64,000 nt of DNA from JANPLD01 sp031426355 (GTDB lineage: Bacteria; Pseudomonadota; Alphaproteobacteria; Rickettsiales; UBA8987), in contig JANPLD010000118.1 in assembly GCA_031426355.1 (NCBI GenBank), positions 1 to 64,000 of the forward strand, given 5' to 3'. A program made the translations under genes and the position numbers. Below are positions 18,718-27,664 of this stretch, in pieces. Positions within the stretch are counted from its first letter, which is position 1. Each line of letters opens with the position of its first letter. The notes under the pieces were generated by a model. It saw nothing but the letters and a program-made list of their open reading frames with translations. It made no database searches and was not told the DNA's origin.

Positions 18718-20079
18718 CTACCTTTTTCTTCTTCCACCTTTCATACTGGTCTTCTTGAGAAGCCCTTCATACTGATGCGCAATTAAATGGGAATGTATCT
18801 GCGCGATAGTATCCATAGTAACATTCACCACGATTAAAAGCGAAGTACCACCAAGATAGAACGGCACACTATATTTGGCAATAAGCAATTCCGGTATCAC
18901 ACATAGAATTGATAGATACGCCGCGCCCAGAACAGTTATACGGTTCATTATATAAGTGATATAATCCGCCGTATTTTTCCCCGGCCTGATCCCCGGTATA
19001 AACCCACCGTTCTTTTTCAGGTTCTCTGCAGTTTCGGTTGGGTTGAACACATTACTCATATAGAAGAAACAGAAGAACGTTATCAGCACAACATACATAA
19101 ATATATAAAGCGGCTTTCCATGCCCGAGATAAAGATTTATCGCCTGTAATATCTCATTCTCAGAACCACCCGTTCCCATTGAAAACCCCGATATCGTTGC
19201 AGGGAATAACAATAGTGAAGATGCGAATATCGGAGGTAACACACCAGCAGTATTTAATTTTAGTGGCAGATAAGTATTCTCACCCTGGTATTGCTTATTA
19301 CCAACTGTTCTTTTCGGATATTGCACTATCAGCCTGCGTTGCGCCCTTTCCATAAATACTATGAATGCTATCAGCGCCGCTATAAGCACAACTATCAGGA
19401 TAATGAATGTAGTTGAGATAGCGCCCGTTCTGCCAAGCTCAAAAGTTTTTGAGATAGCAGAAGGTAAGTTCGCCACGATACCTGCAAATATGATCAGTGA
19501 TATCCCGTTGCCGATACCTCTGGAAGTTATCTGCTCACCGAGCCACATCAGGAACAATGTTCCGCCGATCAGGGATATAACTATCGTTACTGTAAATAAT
19601 ACTCCCGGATTTAACACCGCGGTCTGCCCGTCCAGATTAATGGATTGCAGATATGAAGCTATACCATAACCCTGAATACCCGCCATAAACACCGTACCAA
19701 CACGTGTATACTGCTGTATCTTCCTTCTACCTGCCTCACCGCCATCCTTACGTAACTGGCTAAGCGCCGGATACATCACTGTTACCAGCTGCACTACAAT
19801 TGATACCGTGATATAAGGCATAACGTTAAGTGCGAATATGGTCATACGGCTAAGCGCGCCGCCTGAGAACATATCAAATATACCAAGTATGCCCTGCGAA
19901 TGCATTTCAAACATTCTGTTAAGCACCCTTGAATCAACACCCGGGAGAGGAATATAAGTTCCTAAACGATATACAAGTAAAGCCCCGAGAACGAACAGAA
20001 GCCTTTTTTTGAGTTCCTGAGCCTTACCAAACGCGGAAAGGTTTATATTGGAAGCCATTTTTTCAAAACTGGAAGCCAT
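18718..20079 (-). CDS. secY: Preprotein translocase subunit SecY
   Basis: The channel subunit of the Sec translocon in the inner membrane. The 453-residue protein has ten hydrophobic segments, the plug-region GVDSRVLNRMF and FDMFSGGALSRMTIFALNVMPYI, GIGNGISLIIFAGI, and the C-terminal conserved GLLKK before a basic tail GGRRKR. It is normally directly downstream of rplO; here a 1.3 kb interval holding an opposite-strand gene lies between. The stretch upstream of its start (20080-20192) must carry its own promoter, which I could not place. Confidence 0.97.
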   Translation of the reverse strand: MASSFEKMASNINLSAFGKAQELKKRLLFVLGALLVYRLGTYIPLPGVDSRVLNRMFEMHSQGILGIFDMFSGGALSRMTIFALNVMPYITVSIVVQLVTVMYPALSQLRKDGGEAGRRKIQQYTRVGTVFMAGIQGYGIASYLQSINLDGQTAVLNPGVLFTVTIVISLIGGTLFLMWLGEQITSRGIGNGISLIIFAGIVANLPSAISKTFELGRTGAISTTFIILIVVLIAALIAFIVFMERAQRRLIVQYPKRTVGNKQYQGENTYLPLKLNTAGVLPPIFASSLLLFPATISGFSMGTGGSENEILQAINLYLGHGKPLYIFMYVVLITFFCFFYMSNVFNPTETAENLKKNGGFIPGIRPGKNTADYITYIMNRITVLGAAYLSILCVIPELLIAKYSVPFYLGGTSLLIVVNVTMDTIAQIHSHLIAHQYEGLLKKTSMKGGRRKR

Positions 20080-20192
20080 TTTATGGTATTTATTAGTGGT
20101 TATTACGGCTACATTGAATCCGCATATTTCGCTTGGGTTCTAAACGAAAAAAACATATGAATAAATAGAAATTTACAAAATAAATACAAGCT

Positions 20193-20224
20193 TTAACGTT
20201 TTGTTAACCAAGATTATGTATATT
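20193..20224 (+). promoter_or_regulatory. CtrA-type promoter of the HEIRH gene
   Basis: TTAA at 20193-20196 and 20204-20207 (spacer CGTTTTG), 11 bp, then TATATT at 20219-20224, 22 bp before the start. Confidence 0.75.
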
Positions 20225-20246
20225 CTAATAAAATAGTCAGGAAATC

Positions 20247-21308
20247 ATGATACCTAAACAACCTACCGAACTAGAAAGTAATTTTCCAAAAGTTGCTAGC
20301 GCCTATAATAAGGTAAGAGAAGAACTTTATGACAGATTAAATAGCAATATGCTAAAACCTGCTGATTGGCAATTTCCCGAAATAAAAGTAGATTTAGATT
20401 TTAAATATGGCTCAACTTTTATCCCCTCAAAAAATCAAATTACTTTTTCTGGTCCAGCAGCACTTAACATGGATGAAAAAGCCATTTACGAATATATAAA
20501 AAATACAGCAATCTATTCACAAAAATTTCCTTCGGTATTTAAGGCTTATGAGAGAGCTATTAACTACACTTTAGAGAACTTACATAAAATCCCTAATAGA
20601 AGAAAGGATTGGGAGCCACCCAGATTAAATTTTACATATGAATATAATCCTGCTGGATATTCCCCGGGGGCAAACATAATACACTTCTGCACACAAGATG
20701 CAGCAATAGGAGATAAAGATTCTACATATCACAAGTTTTGTCATGAAATTAGACATAGCCTTAATAAAATACCTTTTTTAGAAAAATTATTAGCTTCCAG
20801 AAAAACTGACACAGCTTTTAGAGCTACGGCAGTAGGATTATCACTAGCCGCAGGATTATATGCAAAAATGACTGGCCAAAATGTAGCTAGTTCATTTTCG
20901 CTAATGGCATTTTCAACTACCGCACTTTATAATTATTTTAATATTGCAAAATCACTAATGATACCTTCAGATTACATAACAAAATCCAAAGGTAATAGAG
21001 TAGAAATTGAATGTGACACTTTTTCTGCAAATGATATATCAACTGCAAATGCCTTTATTCAACTACCACATTCCAAAGGTACCATAGGAGAAACAAAACC
21101 GATAATTGAAAATCTACCACAGGCTATAAAAATATGTTCCGAACTTTATTTACAGCCAGATTATTTAAAAAAACCAAGAAAACAAAATTTACTTCAAAAT
21201 TTAGGGTTAGCGCCTTTTAAGCCAAAAAGTCATCCTTCCGAGGCAACTAGGTTTAGAAATATTATAGAAACTATAACCTCTCAAGAAAACCCAAATATAC
21301 AAAGATAA
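20247..21308 (+). CDS. Putative M48-like membrane zinc metallopeptidase inserted in the spc operon
   Basis: A 353-residue protein. HEIRH at residues 166-170 fits a zinc-binding HExxH helix. It is followed by a hydrophobic stretch at about 192-233 (one or two membrane segments), and then EIECD at 253-257. The order HExxH, membrane segments, ExExD is that of HtpX/M48 peptidases, where the later Glu is the third zinc ligand. The N-terminal 160 residues are not recognised. The assignment rests on motif order only. The gene lies opposite to secY and rplO with its own CtrA-type promoter and ends 22 bp before a strong hairpin. Confidence 0.65.
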   Translation: MIPKQPTELESNFPKVASAYNKVREELYDRLNSNMLKPADWQFPEIKVDLDFKYGSTFIPSKNQITFSGPAALNMDEKAIYEYIKNTAIYSQKFPSVFKAYERAINYTLENLHKIPNRRKDWEPPRLNFTYEYNPAGYSPGANIIHFCTQDAAIGDKDSTYHKFCHEIRHSLNKIPFLEKLLASRKTDTAFRATAVGLSLAAGLYAKMTGQNVASSFSLMAFSTTALYNYFNIAKSLMIPSDYITKSKGNRVEIECDTFSANDISTANAFIQLPHSKGTIGETKPIIENLPQAIKICSELYLQPDYLKKPRKQNLLQNLGLAPFKPKSHPSEATRFRNIIETITSQENPNIQR

Positions 21309-21329
21309 TTACTAACAAATCTAAACAAA

Positions 21330-21363
21330 AATCCCCGCCACATCATTAAAATGGGCGGGGATT
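21330..21363. terminator. Strong GC-rich hairpin after rplO
   Basis: AATCCCCGCC at 21330-21339 pairs with GGCGGGGATT at 21354-21363. On the minus strand the stem is followed by a T-rich stretch (ATTTTTG), so it is a good rho-independent terminator for rplO; on the plus strand it may also end the HEIRH gene. It implies that secY and adk are no longer co-transcribed with the ribosomal genes. Confidence 0.8.
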
Positions 21364-21388
21364 AAATTCTGTTCAAAAGAAAAACTAA

Positions 21389-22045
21389 CTATTTCTTCTC
21401 AGCTTTTGGCTTTATTGATTTAGCTTTTACAGGTCTTTTAGCTTTAGCAACCTTCGGGCCAGATTTAACACCTTCAGCTTTCGGTTCAGTCTTAGCTTTT
21501 ACTGCTTTCACTTTAGGAGTTTTTCTTACTTCTTTCCTTTCAGCTTTTTTAGCTTCTTTTTCTTCTTTAGTATCGTAAACTTTGCCTGATGGCATCAATA
21601 TCTTTCCACCTGCTTTCTCAACTGCTGCTTTAGCAGATTCAGATGCTTTACAAACTGATATTTCGATTTTAGATTTAAGTTCACCGCCGCCAAGAAGTTT
21701 AATTCCTGTAAGTCTGTTCTTAGTTAAACCTGCTGCTTTCAAAGTATCAGCATTTATTCCAGCTGCCTGAAGTTTACCCGCATCAATTGCATTCTGTATG
21801 TCAGACAAGCTAACTACTTCAAATACTTTAGCAGAGAAATTATTAAAACCTCTTTTAGGAAGCCTTCTATGTATAGGCGTTTGACCACCTTCAAAACCTT
21901 TGATCGCAACACCTGAACGTGCAGTCTGGCCTTTACCGCCTCTGCCGCAAGTTTTACCTTTACCGGAACCTATTCCGCGGCCAACTCTCATCCTTCTGTG
22001 AGCCGAGCCCTGATTTCCAACTAATTTATTTAATGTAAATGTCAT
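21389..22045 (-). CDS. rplO: 50S ribosomal protein L15 (uL15) with a basic C-terminal extension
   Basis: The first 150 or so residues are canonical L15 (RVGRGIGSGKGKTCGRGGKGQ, GFEGGQTPIHRRLPKRGF). The protein is 218 residues instead of the usual 145-160. The last 60 are a Lys/Ala/Pro-rich tail made of repeats such as KVKAVKAK and AKRPVKAK, probably disordered and RNA-contacting. It is the last gene of the uninterrupted ribosomal cluster. Confidence 0.95.
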   Translation of the reverse strand: MTFTLNKLVGNQGSAHRRMRVGRGIGSGKGKTCGRGGKGQTARSGVAIKGFEGGQTPIHRRLPKRGFNNFSAKVFEVVSLSDIQNAIDAGKLQAAGINADTLKAAGLTKNRLTGIKLLGGGELKSKIEISVCKASESAKAAVEKAGGKILMPSGKVYDTKEEKEAKKAERKEVRKTPKVKAVKAKTEPKAEGVKSGPKVAKAKRPVKAKSIKPKAEKK

Positions 22046-22070
22046 AACACCTAAGTTTTAGTAATTTATT

Positions 22071-22265
22071 TTAACCTTCAACAACTTCTATAAGATGCTG
22101 AACTTTTTTTATCATGCCCCTTACTTCAGGAGTATCAATAAGAACTTTTTCCCTGCGGTTCTTGTTCAAGCCAAGGCCGATAAGGATCTGCTCTTGCTTA
22201 TATATTCTGCCGATATGGCTTCCGATCTGCCTTACCGTGATTGTTTTTTTTGCATTTGTTGCCAT
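22071..22265 (-). CDS. rpmD: 50S ribosomal protein L30 (uL30)
   Basis: A 64-residue L30 with the pattern TVRQIGSHIGR, QEQILIGLGLNK and MIKKVQHLIEV. Position between rpsE and rplO is standard. Confidence 0.93.
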   Translation of the reverse strand: MATNAKKTITVRQIGSHIGRIYKQEQILIGLGLNKNRREKVLIDTPEVRGMIKKVQHLIEVVEG

Positions 22266-22290
22266 AAAATCAGCTCTTATAATTCTGTTA

Positions 22291-22881
22291 TTATTCTTCA
22301 GTTGCGTTAGCTACATCTAAAGTAGTTTTTTTACCTTTAGCATCAACACCACCTACTTTACCTTCTCTCTGGATAACAATCTCATTGATCTTTTTACCCC
22401 TTCTAGCAGCAGTAGATTTAGGAGACTGGAACATCTGTAACGCTTTGAACGTACTAGCTACCATGTTATATGGGTTAGTAGAACCTGTAGATTTAGCAAC
22501 AACGTCTTTTATTCCGAGAACTTCGAATACAGCACGCATTGGGCCACCAGCTATGATTCCGGTTCCTGGAGGTGCAGTCCTGATAATAATATCACCTGCT
22601 CCCGCCCCTGCTCTGATATCATGGTGAACAGTTCTACCTTCACGCATTGGAACACGTATCATATTCTTTTTAGCAGCTTCGCTTGCTTTTCTTCTTGCAT
22701 CGGCAACTTCTTTAGCCTTTCCTTTGCCAACTCCTACTTTACCTTTACCATCACCACAAACAACGAGTGCAGAAAAACCAAAACGGCGTCCACCTTTCAC
22801 AACTTTAGTAGTTCTGTTAATAGCAACCAACTTCTCTTGTAAGTCGCCTTCTTGTCTTTCTTTTTCAGGTGCTCTGCTCAT
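22291..22881 (-). CDS. rpsE: 30S ribosomal protein S5 (uS5)
   Basis: 196 residues. The double-stranded-RNA-binding part (LVAINRTTKVVKGGRRFGFSALVVCGD, GKGKAKEV) and the C-terminal GTGIIAGGPMRAVFEVLGI and STNPYNMV are present. S5 helps decoding fidelity. The tail of about 35 residues is slightly long. Confidence 0.96.
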   Translation of the reverse strand: MSRAPEKERQEGDLQEKLVAINRTTKVVKGGRRFGFSALVVCGDGKGKVGVGKGKAKEVADARRKASEAAKKNMIRVPMREGRTVHHDIRAGAGAGDIIIRTAPPGTGIIAGGPMRAVFEVLGIKDVVAKSTGSTNPYNMVASTFKALQMFQSPKSTAARRGKKINEIVIQREGKVGGVDAKGKKTTLDVANATEE

Positions 22882-22914
22882 TTAAAAACCTATATAAATT
22901 TAGAATATTACTAA

Positions 22915-23262
22915 TTAAAATTTTAATCCCGCTTCCCTAGCTGCATCAGCTAAAGCTTTAATTCTGCCGTGATATATGAAGCTTCCTCTATCAAAAACAA
23001 CTTCATTCACTTTTTTCTCTTTAGCTCTTTTAGCTATAAGGCTACCGATAGCTTTTGCTGCTTCAATATTACAACCTTTACCTTTAAGGTCCTTTTCAAC
23101 AGTTGATGCAGAAGCTAAAGTTACACCGTTAGTATCGTCAATAACCTGAACATGAATGTTCTTATTAGAACGGAAAACAGAAAGCCTAGGTTTGCCGCCC
23201 GAAACTTGCCTGAGTTTATATCTTACTCTTCCGGCTCTTTTTTGATTTAAATTTTTAGTCAT
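22915..23262 (-). CDS. rplR: 50S ribosomal protein L18 (uL18)
   Basis: 115 residues, binds 5S rRNA. Visible are RKLRQ-like YKLRQVSGGKPRLSVFRSNKNIHVQVIDD, AKAIGSLIAKRA and FDRGSFIYHGRIKALADAARE. Confidence 0.95.
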   Translation of the reverse strand: MTKNLNQKRAGRVRYKLRQVSGGKPRLSVFRSNKNIHVQVIDDTNGVTLASASTVEKDLKGKGCNIEAAKAIGSLIAKRAKEKKVNEVVFDRGSFIYHGRIKALADAAREAGLKF

Positions 23263-23288
23263 ATAACTTAGTAGTTCTATTTTAATTA

Positions 23289-23834
23289 TTATTTCTTCTT
23301 GCCTTCTTTAGATCTCACATACTCACCAGAGAATCTTATACCTTTTCCTTTGTAAGGCTCAGGTTTCTTATAAGCTCTGATCTCAGCAGCAACTTGTCCA
23401 ACCAGCCTTTTATCAATACCGGAGATAGTGATCTCAGTTGGCTTAGGAGTTTTAAGCTCAATACCTTCAGGTATCTTGTAATCTATATCGTGAGAGAAAC
23501 CTAAATTGAGTTTTACGCTTTTGCCAGAAGCAGCAGCTTTAAAACCTACACCTTGTATCTCAAGAGTTTTAGTATAACCTTTAGTTACACCTTCAACCAT
23601 ATTCCTAACTTGAGCGCGTGTCAGACCCCAGAAAGCTTTAACCCTCTTGTCATTCTTGCGTGATTCATTAGCAGGCTTGAAAGAAACATGTTCCTTATCA
23701 ATAATAACTGCAATATCGTCAGAAACAACAAATGATAAAGTACCTTTTGGACCTTTCACGTTGATCTTTTTGCCGTCGAGTTTGATCTCAACGCCTTTTT
23801 CTATTGCTACCGGATTGTTACCTACTCTTGACAT
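23289..23834 (-). CDS. rplF: 50S ribosomal protein L6 (uL6)
   Basis: 181 residues with the two duplicated L6 folds; start MSRVGNNPVAIEKGVEI, middle GVTKGYTKTLEIQGVGFKA, end AAEIRAYKKPEPYKGKGIRF. Sits near the factor-binding site of the ribosome. Confidence 0.96.
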   Translation of the reverse strand: MSRVGNNPVAIEKGVEIKLDGKKINVKGPKGTLSFVVSDDIAVIIDKEHVSFKPANESRKNDKRVKAFWGLTRAQVRNMVEGVTKGYTKTLEIQGVGFKAAASGKSVKLNLGFSHDIDYKIPEGIELKTPKPTEITISGIDKRLVGQVAAEIRAYKKPEPYKGKGIRFSGEYVRSKEGKKK

Positions 23835-23875
23835 AAAATAAAATTATTGTGCTCTTATTAAATATTGTTCTCTTA

Positions 23876-24274
23876 TTAAAACACTTCACAGATAACTTCA
23901 CCACCAACATTGAGCCTTCTAGCTTCAAAGTCAGGGAGAACACCTTTAGAGGTCGAAATTATCTTAACGCCAAGACCGCTGAAAGACTTACCGAGATCTT
24001 TGATCTGCGAATAGTTCCTTAATCCTGGTTTAGAAGTTCTTTTGATCTGCTTTATAACCGGTTGACCTTGGTGGTATTTCAAAGCAACGTTTAATCTTTT
24101 AATACCTTTGATCTCTTCAACTTCTTCAAAAGAGTTGATGAAACCTTCATTTTGCAGAACGTTAAGAACATTCTTGTTTAATCCGCTAGATACAACCGTA
24201 ACAGCCGCGAGCTTAGCTCTCTGGCCATTGTTCAAAGTTGCGATCATATCAGATGTTGAATCATTAAATGACAT
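23876..24274 (-). CDS. rpsH: 30S ribosomal protein S8 (uS8)
   Basis: 132 residues. SDMIATLNNGQRAK at the N-terminus and STSKGVLPDFEARRLNVGGEVIC at the C-terminus are the S8 signature. In many bacteria S8 regulates the spc operon by binding rplE mRNA. Confidence 0.95.
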   Translation of the reverse strand: MSFNDSTSDMIATLNNGQRAKLAAVTVVSSGLNKNVLNVLQNEGFINSFEEVEEIKGIKRLNVALKYHQGQPVIKQIKRTSKPGLRNYSQIKDLGKSFSGLGVKIISTSKGVLPDFEARRLNVGGEVICEVF

Positions 24275-24279
24275 ATTTA

Positions 24280-24585
24280 TTACCAGCTAGATTTAATAAC
24301 ACCAGGAACTTGCGCTATAGCGCTAAGATCCCTTAAAACGATACGGGAAACACCGAATTTCCTTAAATAACCTCTCGCACGGCCAGTAACCGCGCAACGG
24401 TTACGTATCCTCGCAGGAGCGCTGTTTTTAGGAAGTCTCGACATCTTAAGAACAGCAGTAAACCTATCTTCCTGAGAAGTCTCCTTGTTCATAACGATAG
24501 CTTTAAGTTTCGCTCTCCTCTTACCGAATTCCTTAGAGAGCCTCTTTCTCATTTCATTCTTTTCTATTGAGCTTTTCTTAGCCAT
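24280..24585 (-). CDS. rpsN: 30S ribosomal protein S14 (uS14), zinc-free type
   Basis: 101 residues, the long C-minus form lacking CxxC pairs. NRCAVTGRARGYLRKFGVSRIVLRDLS is the family signature. It starts 4 bp before rplE ends on this strand, as usual. Confidence 0.95.
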   Translation of the reverse strand: MAKKSSIEKNEMRKRLSKEFGKRRAKLKAIVMNKETSQEDRFTAVLKMSRLPKNSAPARIRNRCAVTGRARGYLRKFGVSRIVLRDLSAIAQVPGVIKSSW

Positions 24586-24589
24586 AAAA

Positions 24590-25189
24590 TTAATTATTAT
24601 TATTTTCAGTTGTTATAAATGGAATATTGAAACCTTGTAACAGCGCCTTGCCTTCTTCAGCATTTTTAGCAGTTGTAACTATAGTTATATCCATACCCCT
24701 TACAGCATCAACCTTATCAAAAGGGATCTCAGGGAATATTGTCTGCTCTTTCAAGCCAAAGCTGATATTACCCGCGCCGTCAAAACTTTTAGGATTTAAA
24801 CCTTTAAAATCACGAAGCCTAGGAAGAACTATGTTCACAAGCCTGTCGAGGAATTCGTACATTTTCTTATTTCTGAGAGTAACCTTTGTACCGATAGGCT
24901 GACCTTCGCGGAGCCTCCAGGTAGCAATAGATTTTCTTGATTTTGTGATTATTGATTTCTGGCCTGTTATAGCTGTAAGTTCCGCAGCTGCGTTATCAAC
25001 AGCTTTTGATTCACGGAGAACCTCACCAACACCCATATTAACTGATATTTTAACCAGTTTAGGAACTTGCATAGGATTTTTATATCCGAACTGCTTTATG
25101 ATCGCAGGAGATATATTATCTCTATATTCTTTTTGCAATCTCGCTTCTTCCTTAGAAACTGAAACCGCTTTTTTTTCTGTTTTGGCCAT
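24590..25189 (-). CDS. rplE: 50S ribosomal protein L5 (uL5)
   Basis: 199 residues, 5S rRNA-binding. Visible are NPMQVPKLVKISVNMGVGE, GQKSIITKSRKSIATWRLREGQPIG-type block and LPRLRDFKGLNPKSFDGAGN. About 15 extra residues at the N-terminus compared with E. coli. Confidence 0.96.
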   Translation of the reverse strand: MAKTEKKAVSVSKEEARLQKEYRDNISPAIIKQFGYKNPMQVPKLVKISVNMGVGEVLRESKAVDNAAAELTAITGQKSIITKSRKSIATWRLREGQPIGTKVTLRNKKMYEFLDRLVNIVLPRLRDFKGLNPKSFDGAGNISFGLKEQTIFPEIPFDKVDAVRGMDITIVTTAKNAEEGKALLQGFNIPFITTENNNN

Positions 25190-25208
25190 ATAAATAATTT
25201 TAAACCTC

Positions 25209-25550
25209 TTATGCTAAGATCTCACCAGATTTCCTGGCAAATCTAACTTTTTTTCCGTCCTCAAGCTTCTTGTATCCCACTTTAGTAGCTGAACCTGACT
25301 TAGGATCAATAAGTGAAACATTAGAAACGTGAATTGATAATTCTTTATCGATTATTCCGCCAGTAGAAGCAGCGCTCGCTTTAGTATGTTTTTTGGCAAT
25401 ATTGATGCCTGAAACAAGAACCCTGTCTTTCTCCTTAAGAACCCTTAAAATTTCGCCTTCTTTACCTTTGTCTTTCCCAGCGAGGATCTTAACTTTATCG
25501 CCTTTTTTAACGCGAAATTTCTTTTCAAATTTTGTAAGTGCTTTAGCCAT
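25209..25550 (-). CDS. rplX: 50S ribosomal protein L24 (uL24)
   Basis: 113 residues with the KOW motif (KKGDKVKILAGKDKGKEGEILRV) and the GINIAKKHTK segment. Early assembly protein. Confidence 0.94.
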   Translation of the reverse strand: MAKALTKFEKKFRVKKGDKVKILAGKDKGKEGEILRVLKEKDRVLVSGINIAKKHTKASAASTGGIIDKELSIHVSNVSLIDPKSGSATKVGYKKLEDGKKVRFARKSGEILA

Positions 25551-25553
25551 ATA

Positions 25554-25925
25554 TTATAATACCTCTGGAGCTAATGAAATTATCTTTGCATATGCTTCTT
25601 TACCGCGAAGCTCCCTGGTTACCGGTCCGAATACGCGGGTTCCGATAAGGTCAAGTTTCTTGTCTACAAGAACAACTGCATTTGTATCAAACCTGATAGC
25701 AGTACCATCAGATCTTTTTGTTTCTTTCCTGGTCCGGACCACAACCGCTCTGTGTACGCTACCTTTTTTTGCTTTACCGCGTGGCGCAGCTTCCTGAACG
25801 GAAACTACTATAATGTCACCAACACCTGCATATCTTCTCTTGGAAGAACCCAGAACTTTGATGCATCTTACTGATTTAGCACCGCTATTATCAGCTACCA
25901 GTAATTTTGTTTCTTGTTGTATCAT
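25554..25925 (-). CDS. rplN: 50S ribosomal protein L14 (uL14)
   Basis: 123 residues. MIQQETKLLVADNSGAK, VRCIKVLGSSKRRYAGVGDIIV and FGPVTRELRGKEAYAKIISLAPEVL are diagnostic. Confidence 0.97.
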   Translation of the reverse strand: MIQQETKLLVADNSGAKSVRCIKVLGSSKRRYAGVGDIIVVSVQEAAPRGKAKKGSVHRAVVVRTRKETKRSDGTAIRFDTNAVVLVDKKLDLIGTRVFGPVTRELRGKEAYAKIISLAPEVL

Positions 25926-25993
25926 AAATTTTACTCATTTTCCTAAAGAACACGAACGCGCTACATACCAAAAGCGCAACTCAAGTCAATTGT

Positions 25994-26308
25994 TTATTTC
26001 TTCTTAGGAGCCTTTTTTACAGAAGTAGTTGCCTTCTTCTGTTGGTTTCTTGCCGGCTCTTGCTTAGTTTCAGCAGTATCAGAGTATATTACGGTCCATT
26101 TTTTAGATTTAGAGATAGGAGCCGTTTCTACTATTGAAACCACATCACCTTCTTTGAAGTGGTTCTTCTCATCATGAGCGTGATACTTCTTAGATTTGGT
26201 AATGATCTTTTGGTAAATTGGGTGACGAACCCTTCTGTCTACTTTTACAGTAACAGTTTTTTCGTTCTTATCACTTACAACAACACCTTTTAAAATTCTT
26301 TTTGGCAT
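25994..26308 (-). CDS. rpsQ: 30S ribosomal protein S17 (uS17) with C-terminal tail
   Basis: The first 80 residues are standard S17 (LKGVVVSDKNEKTVTVKVDRRVRHPIY, YHAHDEKNHFKEGDVVSIVETAPISKSKKW). About 25 extra Lys/Gln/Pro-rich residues follow, similar in character to the tail on L15. Confidence 0.94.
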   Translation of the reverse strand: MPKRILKGVVVSDKNEKTVTVKVDRRVRHPIYQKIITKSKKYHAHDEKNHFKEGDVVSIVETAPISKSKKWTVIYSDTAETKQEPARNQQKKATTSVKKAPKKK

Positions 26309-26336
26309 AACCCTTATTTTTATTAAGCAATTTTTA

Positions 26337-26531
26337 TTAAGCAGCTTCTTCTAAAGTAGTCAGATAAGTCTGGATCCTTGCGATCTCTTTTCTAACTTGT
26401 GCGAATCTATGAGTTTTATCAAGCTCGCCCGTTGATTTACGGAAACGGAGATTGAAAACCTCTTTTTTACGCTCAGCAATAAGCTTAGTAAGCTCATCAA
26501 CTGTTTTTCCTTTTAAATCCTGGTACTTCAT
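26337..26531 (-). CDS. rpmC: 50S ribosomal protein L29 (uL29)
   Basis: 64 residues, two-helix protein. ELTKLIAERKKEVFNLRFRKSTGEL-type core and RKEIARIQTYL are clear. Lies at the exit tunnel. Confidence 0.93.
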   Translation of the reverse strand: MKYQDLKGKTVDELTKLIAERKKEVFNLRFRKSTGELDKTHRFAQVRKEIARIQTYLTTLEEAA

Positions 26532-26536
26532 ATAAC

Positions 26537-26947
26537 TTATACGATTCTTTTAATAAATTTTGTTTTGATAGGTAATTTAGCTGCAGCTTTGGTCATTGCT
26601 TCCCTAGCTGTTGCTTCATCAACCCCACCGAGTTCGAACATTATTGTTCCCGGTTTAACTCTTGCAGCCCAGAACTCAACTGGCCCTTTACCTTTACCTT
26701 GACGAACTTCCAAAGGTTTTTTAGTAACTGGAAGTGAAGGGAATATTCTTATCCACAATTTACCGGTACGTTTCATTGAACGGGTAATAGTTCTACGTGC
26801 AGCTTCGATCTGGCGCGCAGTAATTCTTTCCGGCGCAAGTGCTTTCAGACCATAATCACCGAAATTAAGCTCATAACCAGCTTTTGCATTCCCGTGAATA
26901 CGACCTTTAAAAGCTTTCCTGAACTTCGTCTGTTTTGGCATCATCAT
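26537..26947 (-). CDS. rplP: 50S ribosomal protein L16 (uL16)
   Basis: 136 residues. MPKQTKFRKAFKGRIHG, ITARQIEAARRTITRSMKR, WIRIFPSLPVTKKPLEVR and GKGKGPVEFWAARVKPG match L16. It likely starts at the second Met (MPKQTKF), giving 135 or 134 residues. Confidence 0.97.
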   Translation of the reverse strand: MMMPKQTKFRKAFKGRIHGNAKAGYELNFGDYGLKALAPERITARQIEAARRTITRSMKRTGKLWIRIFPSLPVTKKPLEVRQGKGKGPVEFWAARVKPGTIMFELGGVDEATAREAMTKAAAKLPIKTKFIKRIV

Positions 26948-26976
26948 AAAAAAACTCCGTATCGTAATTACTTAAA

Positions 26977-27648
26977 TTATTTAACCCCTAATATTCTCTT
27001 CTCGTGAGCATATGGATCATGGGCAAGTATCTCACCTTTATATATCCATACTTTCACACCTAGAACGCCATAAGTTGTATGACCTTCTGAAGTTGAATAA
27101 TCAACATCCGCACGAAGAGTGTGAAGAGGAACCCTACCTTCACGATACCATTCAGTACGAGCGATCTCACCACCGTTTAAACGGCCAGAGATCGTAACTT
27201 TTATACCTTGCGCGCCCATTCTCATTGCAGACTGCATAGAACGTTTCATCGCTTTCTTGTAAGACACACGACGCTCAAGCTGCTGCGCTATACCTTGCGC
27301 AACTATTGATGCATCAATTTCAGGCTTACGTATCTCAACTATATTTATGCTGGCTTCATCTTTAGTGAATCTGCCAACTGATTTTTTGATATCTTCAATA
27401 TCAGCACCTTTTTTACCGATGATTATACCAGGCTTAGAAGTATATATGGAAACCCTGATCTTATTAGCTGAACGCTCTATGATAATTCTGCTTACAGATG
27501 CTTCTTTCAGTTTTTTCTCAAGAAAAGCCTTGATCTTAACATCTTCGTGGAATTTTTTCGTATAGTCCTTCCTTCCCGCAAACCAACGAGAATCCCAGGT
27601 ACGGTTCATACCTACTCTAAAAACAATCGGATTTACTTTTTGTCCCAT
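26977..27648 (-). CDS. rpsC: 30S ribosomal protein S3 (uS3)
   Basis: 223 residues. MGQKVNPIVFRVGMNRTWDSRWFA, the KH domain with KPGIIIGKKGADIE, and RTEWYREGRVPLHTLRADVDY are all present. It lies at the mRNA entry site and has helicase activity with S4 and S5. An unusual palindrome precedes it (27665-27739). Confidence 0.97.
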   Translation of the reverse strand: MGQKVNPIVFRVGMNRTWDSRWFAGRKDYTKKFHEDVKIKAFLEKKLKEASVSRIIIERSANKIRVSIYTSKPGIIIGKKGADIEDIKKSVGRFTKDEASINIVEIRKPEIDASIVAQGIAQQLERRVSYKKAMKRSMQSAMRMGAQGIKVTISGRLNGGEIARTEWYREGRVPLHTLRADVDYSTSEGHTTYGVLGVKVWIYKGEILAHDPYAHEKRILGVK

Positions 27649-27664
27649 ATCTTACTTTTTTTGT

